This document shows positions 25,440-34,766 of a stretch of 64,000 nucleotides of DNA, piece after piece. Both the position numbers and the translations under genes were made by a program. The stretch lies in the NCBI RefSeq assembly GCF_007995095.1, contig NZ_VOPY01000002.1:372001-436000 (forward strand), in the 5' to 3' direction. This DNA comes from Flavisphingopyxis soli. GTDB lineage: Bacteria > Pseudomonadota > Alphaproteobacteria > Sphingomonadales > Sphingomonadaceae. The first letter of the stretch is position 1. Each line of letters begins with the position of its first letter. The notes under the pieces were generated by a model that was given only the letters and a program-made list of their open reading frames with translations, had not been told where the DNA came from and did no database searches.

Positions 25440-25901
25440 CTAAAGCGCGGCGAGTGCGTCGATCGCGCCCTGCAGGATATAGGCGGCGGCGGCGGCATCG
25501 ATCCGCGCCGCCCGCTTGCCGCGGCTGACGTCGCTCGCGACCATCGAACGCTCGACCGCCTGCGTCGACCAGCGTTCGTCCCACAGCAGGACCGGCAGGT
25601 CGAGATCGGCGAGGTTGCGGGCGAAGGCGCGCGCCGACTGGCAGCGCGGGCTTTCGCTGCCGTCCATGTTGAGCGGCAGGCCGATGACGAGCCCGACGAT
25701 CGACTGGCGCTGAACCAGGTCGACCAGCTGCGCCTTTTCCTTCGAGAATTTCGTCCGTGCGATCGTCTTGTCGGGGGTCGCGAACGACCAGCCGGCATCG
25801 CAGAACGCGACGCCGATCGTCTTGCTGCCGAGGTCCAGCGCCATCAGCCGCCCTGCGTCGGGCAGGGCTTCGGCAAAAGCGCGGGCGTCGGTCGCGATCA
25901 T
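25440..25901 (-). CDS. ruvX: Holliday junction resolvase RuvX/YqgF family
   Basis: 153 residues. The RNase H-like fold opens with [18 protein letters not shown], carrying the first catalytic Asp. [16 protein letters not shown] and [15 protein letters not shown] are the conserved motifs, and [12 protein letters not shown] holds the last Asp. YqgF is essential in many bacteria and acts in 16S rRNA 5'-end processing; resolvase activity is also reported. The start overlaps the stop of the upstream DUF3089 gene by 4 bases. Confidence 0.92.
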   Translation of the reverse strand: MIATDARAFAEALPDAGRLMALDLGSKTIGVAFCDAGWSFATPDKTIARTKFSKEKAQLVDLVQRQSIVGLVIGLPLNMDGSESPRCQSARAFARNLADLDLPVLLWDERWSTQAVERSMVASDVSRGKRAARIDAAAAAYILQGAIDALAAL

Positions 25902-27010
25902 CGCGTTTCGAACGCCGCCAGACGCCGCGCGACGTCGGCGCGGGTATTGGCCCAGAACAGCGAGTAATCGAACACGTGATAGTTGTTGCCCGGCAGGACG
26001 TAGCTGCCGACCTCGGGCGGATCGCCGATCAGCAGCAGTCCGTTCTTGTCGTCGCAGCGCGCGGGGACCGATCCGACGACGAGCGTGCCGTCGCTGAAAT
26101 CCTCGCTGGGGATGACGGTGCCGAGGTTTCGCGCGGCATCGGCGGCGCTATCAGGCGTGCCGGTCAGCGGGTTGCTGCACAGCATCCGGCTGCCCTTGCG
26201 CGGTCTCCCGTCAAAGCCCGTCGTGCGGTCATAGGCGGTGAGCATGAGAGACGGGTCGGCGGGTTCGGCAAAGCTCTGCCAGCTGACGATACAGCCGGTC
26301 GCGTCTGGCGTGGTGCAGGCGGGCAGGCCCATTGCGGCAAGGTCGTGGTCGACCGAGACCGGCCAGCCGATCACATAGGCCGCGACGATCCGCTTGGCGA
26401 GCGGGGTGCCGGCGACCTTTTCGCGCAGCAGGCGGGTGAGATGGAGCGACCCCTGGCTGTGCCCGGCGAGGATGATCGGTCCGGTCGGGTTGGCGGCAAC
26501 GAACGCGTCGAATGCGGCGGCGACATCGCGATAGGCGGCATCGAGCGCCTTTTGCGCGGTGGCATCGTCGGTCAGGAAGGCGCCGAGCGTCGCCTGGCGG
26601 TAACGCGGCGCCCAGATCTGCCCGGCATGGTTGAAAACGCTCGCCTCGCCGCGGATGAACAGGCGCGCGCGATTATTGGCCTGCGCATCGTCGAGCGGGG
26701 CATTCCAGTGCGCGCGGTCGAGATAGCTCGTCGGATGGACGAAGAAGATCGCCGCATCGCCCTTCGGCCCGTCGTCCTTGGCGAAATCCTTCGGGGTCCA
26801 GCTGGCCGGGTCGTCCGAACTGGCGGGGTGGACGAACCACATGTCCGGGTTGGCATAGGCGTTCGCCGGCACGGGGCGCTGTTCGGCGAACGCGGCACTC
26901 GGCACGAAGGCCTGGCGCATGAAATATTCGGGGAATACGCGATAGGCGAATGCCGCCGCGAGGACGAGGACGATAAGGATCGCAACGAGATAAAGGAATT
27001 TGCGGGCCAT
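25898..27010 (-). CDS. DUF3089 alpha/beta hydrolase
   Basis: 370 residues from the ATG at 27010 ([20 protein letters not shown]), which gives an N-terminal membrane anchor or uncleaved signal. The domain matches DUF3089: [32 protein letters not shown] and [15 protein letters not shown] are conserved. The nucleophile elbow is GHSQGS. Substrate is unknown; members are predicted lysophospholipase-like enzymes. Translation is probably coupled to ruvX. Confidence 0.85.
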   Translation of the reverse strand: MARKFLYLVAILIVLVLAAAFAYRVFPEYFMRQAFVPSAAFAEQRPVPANAYANPDMWFVHPASSDDPASWTPKDFAKDDGPKGDAAIFFVHPTSYLDRAHWNAPLDDAQANNRARLFIRGEASVFNHAGQIWAPRYRQATLGAFLTDDATAQKALDAAYRDVAAAFDAFVAANPTGPIILAGHSQGSLHLTRLLREKVAGTPLAKRIVAAYVIGWPVSVDHDLAAMGLPACTTPDATGCIVSWQSFAEPADPSLMLTAYDRTTGFDGRPRKGSRMLCSNPLTGTPDSAADAARNLGTVIPSEDFSDGTLVVGSVPARCDDKNGLLLIGDPPEVGSYVLPGNNYHVFDYSLFWANTRADVARRLAAFETR

Positions 27011-27084
27011 GAAGGGGTCCGTTAACAAGGAAGGGAAAGGCGCGCCGCTTTAGCCGCGACACGCCGAACGGGCAATGCGGGGGA

Positions 27085-28791
27085 ATGACAATGGATGACG
27101 GCGGTGATCGACTGGACGAACGGGCATGGCCCGAGCGGGCCTGGATCATGGCGGGGCTGCTCGGCGCGATGGGGCTGGCGTTCGGCCTGCTCGTCGATCG
27201 CGGGGAGCGTGGCTATGCCGATCCGCTGCCGATCTGGCGCCAGCTGACCGCGGCCTTCCTGTTCGTGACCGGAATCGCGACGGTGCTGGTCACGCAGCCG
27301 CGTCGCTGGCGCTGGGCGGCGATCTTCGCGGTCGCAACCGGTCTGGTCGTCGCACGCGTCGGCTGGTCGACGGTGCAGTATAATACCGTGCGTCCATCGC
27401 TGTTCGAATGGTCGTTCCTGTCGGCGCTGTTCGCCGCGTTGCTTGCCGCGCCGCTGTTCCAGACGGTACGCGACGAGGGGCGCTGGCGCTTTCCCTATCG
27501 CACGCTCCACCTCCACGCGTGGACCGATGCGGTGATCGGTGCGGCGGGCCTCGCGTTCGTCGGCCTCAGCTTTCTTGTGACCGCGCTGCTCGGCGCGCTG
27601 CTCCACCTCATTGGCATAGATTTCATCCAGGACGCGTTGCGCGAGGGCTGGTTCGGCTGGCTGCTGGCGGGCACCGCGTTCGGCGCGGCATCGGGCATAT
27701 TGCGCGAAAGCGACCGGCTGCTCGCGACCCTGCTCAAGGTCGTGCTCGTCGTCCTGTCGATCCTCGCGCCGGTGTTCGCTGCCGGGATCACGCTGTTCCT
27801 CGTCGCCTTGCCCTTCACCGGGCTGCAGCCGCTATGGGAAACCGACAGCGCTACGCCGATCCTGCTGATCTGTGCCGCGGGCGGCGTCGTGTTTGTCAAC
27901 GCGGTGATCGGCAACGGGCGTGACGAGCGGACAGGCTCGCGCATTCTCCACGGAGCCGCGATGGTGCTTGCCGTCACCATCCTGCCGCTGGCGATGATCG
28001 CGGCGGTTTCGATGGGGCAGCGGATCGGCCAATATGGCTGGACGCCCGAGCGGCTGTGGGCGGCGGTCACCGTCCTTGTCGGCATCGCTTATGGCGCGGC
28101 CTATCTTGCCAGCGTGGCGATTGCGCGGCGTAAATTCGACGATCGCCTGCGTCCGCTCAACACGCGCCTCGCGATCGCGACGTGCGGGCTGGCGATCCTG
28201 CTCGCGACGCCGTTTGTCGATTTCGGCGGAATCGCGACGCGTAGCCAGGTCGCCCGACTCGATGCGGGCAAGGTCACGCCCGAGGAGTTCGATTTCTGGG
28301 CACTCAAGGAGGATTTCGGACCGACCGGCCGGCGCGCGTTGCAGGCATTGCGCACGAGCAAGGACGCACGTGTCGCGGCGGCGGCCAAGGCCAGCGATCA
28401 GGCCGATAACCGGTATCAGGCCGGGAACGCGGCGCGTGCCCGGTCACGCATCGACCCGGTCCGACGCAACCTCACGATGGCCGACGGATCGCTACCGAGC
28501 GACGCACTCGTCAAGGCGACGGCGCAGGAATATGGTTTATGCACCAAATTCCCGTGCATCGCGGTGGCCCTGGGTGGCACGCGCTATGCGGTGGTCGGGA
28601 ACAGATTCGAGCGCGGTTCGATCGAACGGATGATCGTTGATAGCGCGCAACCCGAGATTGAGCGCGGCATTGCTCGCGAAGTCGAAGACGAGAAGACTAC
28701 TCTGGCACCGGGCACGCGCGTCGAAGTGCGCGGCGTCGAGCGCCGCCAGGTCTTCGTCGATGGCAAGCCGGTGGGCGAGCCGTTCGAATAA
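27085..28791 (+). CDS. DUF4153 polytopic membrane protein
   Basis: 568 residues with about ten membrane helices in the first 390, then a soluble C-terminal domain of about 170 residues. LHLHAWTDAVIGAAGLAFVG and the paired helices match DUF4153. The soluble region begins after DFGGIATRSQVARLDAGKVT (VTPEEFDFWALKEDFGPTGR). No enzymatic motif is visible. It is divergent from the DUF3089 gene with only 74 bases between starts. Confidence 0.75.
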   Translation: MTMDDGGDRLDERAWPERAWIMAGLLGAMGLAFGLLVDRGERGYADPLPIWRQLTAAFLFVTGIATVLVTQPRRWRWAAIFAVATGLVVARVGWSTVQYNTVRPSLFEWSFLSALFAALLAAPLFQTVRDEGRWRFPYRTLHLHAWTDAVIGAAGLAFVGLSFLVTALLGALLHLIGIDFIQDALREGWFGWLLAGTAFGAASGILRESDRLLATLLKVVLVVLSILAPVFAAGITLFLVALPFTGLQPLWETDSATPILLICAAGGVVFVNAVIGNGRDERTGSRILHGAAMVLAVTILPLAMIAAVSMGQRIGQYGWTPERLWAAVTVLVGIAYGAAYLASVAIARRKFDDRLRPLNTRLAIATCGLAILLATPFVDFGGIATRSQVARLDAGKVTPEEFDFWALKEDFGPTGRRALQALRTSKDARVAAAAKASDQADNRYQAGNAARARSRIDPVRRNLTMADGSLPSDALVKATAQEYGLCTKFPCIAVALGGTRYAVVGNRFERGSIERMIVDSAQPEIERGIAREVEDEKTTLAPGTRVEVRGVERRQVFVDGKPVGEPFE

Positions 28792-28883
28792 GCGCCCCGT
28801 CACCGATCCGCGCGCTTGATGCTGCATCGCGGCAATGCTAGCGGCGCTGCGACAGTGTCGTCGCCTCGAACTACAGGATTGCC

Positions 28884-29186
28884 ATGTCGGTTGACCTTCC
28901 CACGGTAAAGAAAATCGCCAGTCTTGCGCGCATCGCGATGGACGATGCCGAGGCCGCGGCGTTGCTGCCCGAACTCAACAACATCCTTGGCTGGGTCGAA
29001 CAGCTCGGCGAGGTCGATGTGTCCGGCGTCGAGCCGATGACCGCGGTCATCCCCAACACGCTGCGGCTGCGCGACGATGTCGTCGATGCCGACCCGCTGA
29101 CCGGCGGCGGCGTGCGCGACAAGATCCTCGCCAATGCGCCCGAGCCGCAGCACGGCTTTTTCGGCGTCCCCAAGGTAATCGAATAA
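28884..29186 (+). CDS. gatC: Asp-tRNA(Asn)/Glu-tRNA(Gln) amidotransferase subunit GatC
   Basis: 100 residues. [20 protein letters not shown] near the start and [21 protein letters not shown] in the middle are diagnostic. The C-terminus carries LRDDVV and [11 protein letters not shown]. GatC stabilises GatA in the GatCAB complex, which amidates mischarged Glu-tRNA(Gln) and Asp-tRNA(Asn). It is the first gene of gatCAB, with a palindromic repeat in the 100-base gap before gatA. Confidence 0.95.
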   Translation: MSVDLPTVKKIASLARIAMDDAEAAALLPELNNILGWVEQLGEVDVSGVEPMTAVIPNTLRLRDDVVDADPLTGGGVRDKILANAPEPQHGFFGVPKVIE

Positions 29187-29210
29187 TGCCCGTCCTGACC
29201 CAATCCATCC

Positions 29211-29274
29211 CGCTCACCCTGAGCTTGTCGAAGGGCAAGCACGCACCGAGGCTTCGACAGGCTCAGCCTGAGCG
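29211..29274. repeat. palindromic repeat between gatC and gatA (CTTCGACAGGCTCAG type)
   Basis: Two 23-base arms (29211-29233 and 29252-29274) form an inverted repeat with 20 of 23 matching positions around an 18-base loop. The core is CTTCGACAGGCTCAG. The right arm ends next to the GGAGGGG ribosome-binding site of gatA. Similar dispersed palindromes are common between sphingomonad genes. The unit could terminate or stabilise mRNA inside the operon. Confidence 0.75.
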
Positions 29275-29286
29275 CGGAGGGGTGGC

Positions 29287-30771
29287 ATGACCGACCTTAC
29301 CGACCTGACGGTCACCGAAATCCGCGACGGCGTGGCCGACGGCAGCTTTTCCGCGCGTGAGGTCGCCGAAGGCTTCAACGCTGCGGTCGCCGCGGCCAAA
29401 CCGCTCAACGCGTTCATCGTCGAGACGCCCGAAAAGGCGCTTGCCGCCGCCGATGCGGTCGATGCCAAGCGCGCCAAAAGCGAGCCGCTCGGCCTGATGG
29501 GCGGCGTGCCGATCGGGATGAAGGACCTGTTCTGCACCGAAGGCGTCCAGTCGACCGCGGCGAGCCACATCCTCGAAGGCTTCGTGCCCCAGTATGAAAG
29601 CACCGTCAGCGCCAAATTGTGGGCGGCGGGCGCCGGGATGCTCGGCAAGCTCAACATGGACCAGTTCGCGATGGGTTCGTCGAACGAGACGAGCTTTTTC
29701 GGCAACGTCATCTCGCCGTGGCGCAGAAACGACGGCGGCAATACCGATCTGGCCCCCGGCGGTTCTTCGGGTGGCAGCTCGACCGCAGTATCGGCGCGCA
29801 TCGCGCCCGCTGCGACGGGGACCGACACCGGCGGATCGATTCGCCAGCCCGCCGCCTTTACCGGCATTTGCGGAATCAAGCCGACCTATGGCCGCTGCAG
29901 CCGCTGGGGCGTCGTCGCCTTCGCCTCGAGCCTCGACCAGGCGGGGCCGATGGCGCGCACGGTGCAGGATTGCGCGATCATGCTGGAGGCGATGGCGGGT
30001 TTCGACCCGAAAGACGCCACCAGCCTCGATAACCCGGTGCCGCACTGGGAGGGCGCGCTCAGCGGCGACCTCAAGGGCAAGCGGATCGGCATTCCGCGCG
30101 AATATCGCATGGAAGGGATCGACCCCGAGATCGACAAGAGCTGGGAAGCGGGCAAGGCGTGGCTACGCGACGCCGGCGCCGAGATCGTCGATATCTCGCT
30201 GCCGCACACCAAATACGCGCTGCCCGCCTATTACATCATTGCGCCCGCCGAAGCGTCGTCGAACCTCGCGCGCTATGACGGCGTGCGTTACGGCCTGCGC
30301 GACCTGCCCGAGGGTGCGGGGCTGCAGGACATGTACGCCGCGACCCGCGCTGCGGGCTTCGGCCCCGAGGTCAAACGCCGCATCATGATCGGCACCTACG
30401 TCCTCTCGGCGGGTTTCTACGACGCATATTATACGCAGGCGCAGAAGGTCCGCACGCTGATCGCGCGCGATTTCGGGCGGGCGTGGGGCGAGTGCGACCT
30501 GATCCTCGCGCCGACCGCGCCGAGCGCGGCGTTCGGCCTCGGCGAAAAGAGCGACGACCCGATCGCGATGTACTTGAACGACGTATTCGCCGTGCCTGCG
30601 AGCCTTGCCGGGCTGCCCGCGATGAGCGTGCCCGCCGGACTGAACGGGCAGGGGCTTCCGCTCGGCCTGCAGATCATCGGCAAGCCGCTCGACGAACAGA
30701 GCGTACTCGATGCGGGGCTGGCGATCGAACAACGCGCCGGGTTTGAGGCTCGTCCGGGGAAGTGGTGGTGA
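29287..30771 (+). CDS. gatA: glutamyl-tRNA(Gln) amidotransferase subunit GatA
   Basis: 494 residues of the amidase-signature family. The Ser-cisSer-Lys triad regions are visible: [11 protein letters not shown] holds the Lys, the glycine/serine-rich [18 protein letters not shown] holds the cis-Ser, and [17 protein letters not shown] holds the nucleophile Ser. It releases ammonia from glutamine for GatB. The ATG at 29287 follows GGAGGGG. The length is normal. Confidence 0.96.
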   Translation: MTDLTDLTVTEIRDGVADGSFSAREVAEGFNAAVAAAKPLNAFIVETPEKALAAADAVDAKRAKSEPLGLMGGVPIGMKDLFCTEGVQSTAASHILEGFVPQYESTVSAKLWAAGAGMLGKLNMDQFAMGSSNETSFFGNVISPWRRNDGGNTDLAPGGSSGGSSTAVSARIAPAATGTDTGGSIRQPAAFTGICGIKPTYGRCSRWGVVAFASSLDQAGPMARTVQDCAIMLEAMAGFDPKDATSLDNPVPHWEGALSGDLKGKRIGIPREYRMEGIDPEIDKSWEAGKAWLRDAGAEIVDISLPHTKYALPAYYIIAPAEASSNLARYDGVRYGLRDLPEGAGLQDMYAATRAAGFGPEVKRRIMIGTYVLSAGFYDAYYTQAQKVRTLIARDFGRAWGECDLILAPTAPSAAFGLGEKSDDPIAMYLNDVFAVPASLAGLPAMSVPAGLNGQGLPLGLQIIGKPLDEQSVLDAGLAIEQRAGFEARPGKWW

Positions 30772-30781
30772 AGGTATCGTA

Positions 30782-30860
30782 CCCCTGCGAAGGCAGGGGT
30801 CCATCTTCGGATGGTGCGAAATTTTACGGGCGGATGATGGGTCCCTGCCTTCGCAGGGAC
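30782..30860. repeat. double-hairpin repeat between gatA and gatB (CCCCTGCGAAG type)
   Basis: Hairpin 1 is CCCCTGC-GAAG-GCAGGGG (30782-30799). A middle hairpin CCATC-TTCG-GATGG follows (30801-30814). Hairpin 2 is GTCCCTGC-CTTC-GCAGGGAC (30841-30860). Hairpins 1 and 2 are inverted copies of each other. The unit fills the gap between gatA and the gatB ribosome-binding site. The layout resembles a paired REP (BIME-like) element. Confidence 0.75.
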
Positions 30861-30875
30861 ACTAAAGGATAGAAT

Positions 30876-32372
30876 ATGAGCGATTACCGCATCCAGGGCG
30901 AAACGGGCGAGTGGGAGGTCGTGATCGGCCTTGAGGTCCATGCGCAGATTTCGACCAACGCCAAATTGTTCTCAGGCGCTTCGACCGAGTTCGGAGCGGA
31001 ACCCAATACGCAGGTCAGCCTCGTCGACGCGGCGATGCCGGGCATGCTGCCCGTGCCCAATCGGGAATGCGTTCGGCAAGCGGTTCGGACGGGGATGGCG
31101 CTGGGTGCGAACATCAACAAATACTCGCGCTTCGACCGCAAGAACTATTTTTATGCTGATCTTCCACAGGGTTACCAGATCTCGCAGCTCTATCATCCGA
31201 TCGTCGGCGAAGGGCAGATCACCGTCAGCCTCGACGACAAGGATCCCGATGCTCCGACCAAGTCGATCGGCGTCGAGCGCATCCATATCGAACAGGATGC
31301 GGGCAAGCTGATGCACGACCAGCATCCGACGATGAGCTATGTCGACCTCAACCGGTCGGGCGTCGCGCTGATGGAGATCGTGTCGAAGCCCGACATGGCG
31401 TCCCCTGCCGAAGCAGGGGCTTACGTCCGCAAGTTGAGAGCGATCCTGCGGTACGTCGGAAGCTGCGACGGCAATATGGAACAGGGTTCGATGCGCGCCG
31501 ACGTCAATGTCTCGGTGCGCAAGCCGGGTTACGAACTGGGCACGCGGACCGAGACCAAGAACGTCAATTCGGTGCGTTTCGTCCAGGCGGTGATCGAGCA
31601 GGAGGCCAAGCGCCAGGTCGAACTGATCGAGGGCGGCGGCACCGTCGTCCAGGAAACCCGCCTCTACGATCCCGATCGCAACGAGACGCGATCGATGCGG
31701 TCGAAGGAAGACGCGCACGACTATCGCTATTTCCCCGATCCCGACCTGCTGCCGCTCGAGCTCGACGACGACTTCCTCGCCGAATGCCGCGCGAGCCTGC
31801 CCGAGCTGCCCGACGCCAAACAGGCGCGCTATGAGAGCGTGCTCGGCCTGACGCCGTACAATGCCGCGACGCTGATCGCCGACGCCGACACCGCGCGCTG
31901 GTTCGAGGCGCTGATGGCCGAGGGCGCACGAATCCAGGGCAAGGACGAGAAGGACGTCGCGACCGCGAGCGCCAACTGGCTGCTCGGCGAGCTCTACGGC
32001 GCGCTCAACCGGCTTGGCCTGTCGCTGGCCGACAGCCCGGTCTCGCCCGAACGCGGCGCCGAGCTGATCGCGCTCGTCGCCGACGGCACGATTTCTGGCA
32101 GCATCGCCAAGCAGGTGTTTGAAATCATGCTCGAAACAGGCGATCCGGCGGCCAAGGTGGTCGCCGACAAGGGGCTCAAGCAGACCAGCGACACCGGCGC
32201 GATCGAGGCGGTGGTGGCGAAGGTGCTCGCCGACAACGCCGACAAGGTCGCCCAGTACAAGGACGGCAAGGAAGCGCTGTTCGGATTCTTCGTCGGTCAG
32301 ACGATGAAGGCGATGCAGGGCAAGGCCAACCCGCAGGTGATCAACGAGATACTGAAGGCGAAGCTCGCCTGA
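30876..32372 (+). CDS. gatB: Asp/Glu-tRNA amidotransferase subunit GatB
   Basis: 498 residues. [20 protein letters not shown] opens the kinase-like cradle domain. [32 protein letters not shown], and [20 protein letters not shown] are signature blocks. The C-terminal YqeY/tail domain recognises tRNA. GatB phosphorylates the mischarged glutamate or aspartate and adds ammonia. A hairpin of the same type as the upstream repeat occurs inside the coding sequence at 31402-31419 without disturbing the frame. Confidence 0.96.
   Translation: MSDYRIQGETGEWEVVIGLEVHAQISTNAKLFSGASTEFGAEPNTQVSLVDAAMPGMLPVPNRECVRQAVRTGMALGANINKYSRFDRKNYFYADLPQGYQISQLYHPIVGEGQITVSLDDKDPDAPTKSIGVERIHIEQDAGKLMHDQHPTMSYVDLNRSGVALMEIVSKPDMASPAEAGAYVRKLRAILRYVGSCDGNMEQGSMRADVNVSVRKPGYELGTRTETKNVNSVRFVQAVIEQEAKRQVELIEGGGTVVQETRLYDPDRNETRSMRSKEDAHDYRYFPDPDLLPLELDDDFLAECRASLPELPDAKQARYESVLGLTPYNAATLIADADTARWFEALMAEGARIQGKDEKDVATASANWLLGELYGALNRLGLSLADSPVSPERGAELIALVADGTISGSIAKQVFEIMLETGDPAAKVVADKGLKQTSDTGAIEAVVAKVLADNADKVAQYKDGKEALFGFFVGQTMKAMQGKANPQVINEILKAKLA
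31402..31419. repeat. in-gene hairpin CCCCTGC-CGAA-GCAGGGG inside gatB
   Basis: It has the same 7-base arms as hairpin 1 of the gatA-gatB repeat, with a 4-base loop. It encodes SPAEAG (gatB residues 176-181) using codons CCT, GCA and GGG, which look uncommon in this GC-rich sequence. The protein sequence there is normal for GatB. Confidence 0.5.
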
Positions 32373-32387
32373 GCGTTGCGGCCGGCG

Positions 32388-32708
32388 TTACTCGACCGAG
32401 CCGCGCGTCGGCTGGTCGAGGTTCGATTGCAATACACCGCCTTCGCCGATGCTCGGGCTGCCCGGTTCGGACAGGCTGAGATCGTCGGGCGAGCTGTCGG
32501 CCTCGCTGTCGATCGAGCTGTCGGTTGCTGGCATCTCGTCGGGGCCGCGGCCCGGTTCGTCGATATCGGGACCGGTGGGCGTGATTTCGGGCGGTTCGCG
32601 CCCGGGGGCTTCGTTCGGCATGGGCTGGGCCGGCGTTTCGGGCGGCGATTGCGGCTCGATCGTGTCGGGATGCGGGATTTGCGGTTCGATCGCAACGGAA
32701 TTGGCCAT
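32388..32708 (-). CDS. small acidic proline-rich protein, unknown function
   Basis: 106 residues, preceded by AAAGGAAAA seven bases before the ATG at 32708. The sequence is low complexity and acidic, with repeated PP/PE/PD and serine-aspartate runs (IPHPDTIEPQSPPETPAQPM; SSIDSEADSSPDDLSLSEPG). No signal peptide, membrane segment or known domain is seen, so it is probably disordered. It converges on gatB with 15 bases between stops. Its clear ribosome-binding site argues that it is a gene rather than a shadow frame. Confidence 0.55.
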   Translation of the reverse strand: MANSVAIEPQIPHPDTIEPQSPPETPAQPMPNEAPGREPPEITPTGPDIDEPGRGPDEMPATDSSIDSEADSSPDDLSLSEPGSPSIGEGGVLQSNLDQPTRGSVE

Positions 32709-32789
32709 GTCTGTTTTCCTTTGAACAACGTGCTATGACTACGCACGAACCGGTCATGACGTTCCGCCGGCCCACCACGACAGCTGGCC

Positions 32790-32817
32790 TTGTCAGCCAA
32801 GGCTTTCCTGATATAGA
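32790..32817 (+). promoter_or_regulatory. promoter for tRNA-Leu
   Basis: TTGTCA (32790-32795), a 16-base spacer and TATAGA (32812-32817), each 5 of 6 to the sigma-70 consensus. The predicted transcription start is about 20 bases before the tRNA. Confidence 0.6.
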
Positions 32818-32844
32818 GCGCCCCCGCCACCGGCGGTGACGCAA

Positions 32845-32929
32845 GCGGGCGTGGCGGAACTGGTAGACGCGCTTGGTTTAGGTCCAAGTATCGCAAGATG
32901 TGGGGGTTCGAGTCCCTTCGCCCGCACCA
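32845..32929 (+). tRNA. tRNA-Leu (anticodon TAG), encoded CCA
   Basis: 85 bases. Acceptor GCGGGCG pairs with CGCCCGC, the discriminator is A73 and CCA is encoded. The anticodon arm CTTGG-TTTAGGT-CCAAG gives TAG, reading CUA/CUG leucine codons. A long variable arm between the anticodon and T-arms confirms a class II tRNA. The T-arm is GGGGG/TTCGAGT/CCCTT-like with one wobble. Confidence 0.97.
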
Positions 32930-33041
32930 GTTTTCGCCGCCGACCGACATGCGAGATCCGCCTATCGCCTTGCCGCATTTCGCCGCATACCGAATGTATC
33001 ATGGCCGCACCGGCCAGCCAGATTGAGAGCCTTTCAAAGCT

Positions 33042-34580
33042 ATGAAAACCGTTGAAACCAAGAACGAAGGCCTGAGCCGCGCCTACACCATGACGATCAC
33101 CGCCAAGGATATCGAGGCGCTGGTCGATAAAGAGGTCAAGAAGGTCGCCCCGCAGATCCGCATGCCCGGCTTTCGTCCCGGCAAGGTTCCGCCCAACCTC
33201 GTGCGCAAGATGCACGGCGAAGCGATGGCCGCCGATATGCTCAACAAGGCAATCCAGGACGGCATCCAGAAAACGATCGCCGACCACAAATTGCGTCCCG
33301 CGACTCAGCCCGAGGTGAACCTCGCCGACGGCTATGAGCCCGGCAAGGACGCCGAAGTGTCGATTGCGCTCGAAGTGCTGCCGACATTCGAAACCCCCGC
33401 GGTCGAAGGTCTCAAGCTCGAGCGCCTGACGATCCCCGTCGCCGATGCCGACATTGACGCCGCGCTCGAGAAGATCGCCGCGCAGCAGAAATCGTTCGAA
33501 CCCGCCGCCAAGACATACAAGGCAGCGATCGGCGACCAGATCGTCATCGATTTCGAAGGCAAGGTCGACGGCACGCCGTTCGAAGGCGGCAAGGGCGAAG
33601 CGATGGCGGTCGAGCTCGGCTCGGGCCAGCTGATCCCCGGTTTCGAGGAGCAGATGATCGGCCTCAAGGCGAACGACGCCAAGACGCTCAAGGTCACCTT
33701 CCCCGAGGATTACAATGCCGAACACCTGAAGGGCAAAGACGCCGAGTTCGACATCGTCGTCGGCGAAGTGCGCAAGCCCGTGCAAGCCAAGGTCGACGAC
33801 GAGTTCGCCAAGTCGCTCGGCCTCGAAGGCATCGATCAGCTCAAGGACCTGGTCAAGGGCCAGGTCGAGCAGGAGCATAACGGCCTCACGCGCACGCACA
33901 TGAAGCGCAAGCTGCTCGATACGCTTGCCGCCGATTACGACTTCGAGGTTCCGCCATCGATGGTCGAGGCCGAATTCGACCAGATCTGGCACCAGCTCGA
34001 GCATGAAGCGAGCCACGAGGAAGATCCCGAAGCCGCGCGCAAGGAAATGGAAGCCGATCGTGACGATTACCGTCACATCGCCGAACGCCGCGTCCGCCTG
34101 GGCCTCGTCCTGTCGCAGATCGGCCAGAGCAACGGCGTCGAAGTGTCGAGCCAGGAAATGAACCGGCTGATCATGCAGGCGGCGCAGCAGTACCGCCCCG
34201 AGGATCGCGAAAAGTTCGTCCAGTACGTCCAGCAGGACCCGATGGCCGCCGCCCAGCTGCGCGCGCCGCTCTACGAGGACAAGGTCGTCGATTACCTGTT
34301 CGACAAGGCCGACATCACCGACAAGGACGCGACCCGCGAAGAGGTCGAGGCGGCAATCGAGGCCGAGGAAGACGCTTCGGCTGCCAAGCCCGCGGCAAAA
34401 AAGAAGCCCGTCGCCAAGAAAGCGGCCGCCAAGAAGGCCGACGCCAAGCCTGCAGCCAAGAAGGTCGAGGCCAAGCCTGCAGCCAAGAAGGCCGAAGCCA
34501 AGCCCGCTGAAAAGCCCGCTTCGGCCAAGAAGCCCGCTGCGAAAAAGGCACCGGCCAAGAAGCCTGCGGCCAAGAAATAA
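33042..34580 (+). CDS. tig: trigger factor with a long lysine/alanine/proline tail
   Basis: 512 residues. The ribosome-binding domain carries the signature MPGFRPGKVPPNLV (near residue 43). The FKBP-type prolyl isomerase domain is at about 155-245 (IGDQIVIDFEGKVDGTPFEG), and the C-terminal chaperone helices end near residue 440. Trigger factor shelters nascent chains at the exit tunnel. Unusually, residues about 446-512 form a tail made of repeated AAKK, AAKKP and AKPAAKK units, like a histone H1 tail. The repeats are also visible in the DNA, so it may grow or shrink by recombination. Confidence 0.95.
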   Translation: MKTVETKNEGLSRAYTMTITAKDIEALVDKEVKKVAPQIRMPGFRPGKVPPNLVRKMHGEAMAADMLNKAIQDGIQKTIADHKLRPATQPEVNLADGYEPGKDAEVSIALEVLPTFETPAVEGLKLERLTIPVADADIDAALEKIAAQQKSFEPAAKTYKAAIGDQIVIDFEGKVDGTPFEGGKGEAMAVELGSGQLIPGFEEQMIGLKANDAKTLKVTFPEDYNAEHLKGKDAEFDIVVGEVRKPVQAKVDDEFAKSLGLEGIDQLKDLVKGQVEQEHNGLTRTHMKRKLLDTLAADYDFEVPPSMVEAEFDQIWHQLEHEASHEEDPEAARKEMEADRDDYRHIAERRVRLGLVLSQIGQSNGVEVSSQEMNRLIMQAAQQYRPEDREKFVQYVQQDPMAAAQLRAPLYEDKVVDYLFDKADITDKDATREEVEAAIEAEEDASAAKPAAKKKPVAKKAAAKKADAKPAAKKVEAKPAAKKAEAKPAEKPASAKKPAAKKAPAKKPAAKK

Positions 34581-34766
34581 GCGTAGTTTCCCGCCGTCGG
34601 CCACATTTTTCCAACACTGGGACAATGCGGCCGGCGGCGCGTTTGTGACAGCAGCGCAACAATCGGTTAACATTCGGCCGTGCCGGATGAATATGTGCTC
34701 ACAGACAAATAAAAAAGCGTATCTTTTCTGGGTAGCCGCAAGTCGGCTTCTCGGAGGGGAAGTTAA

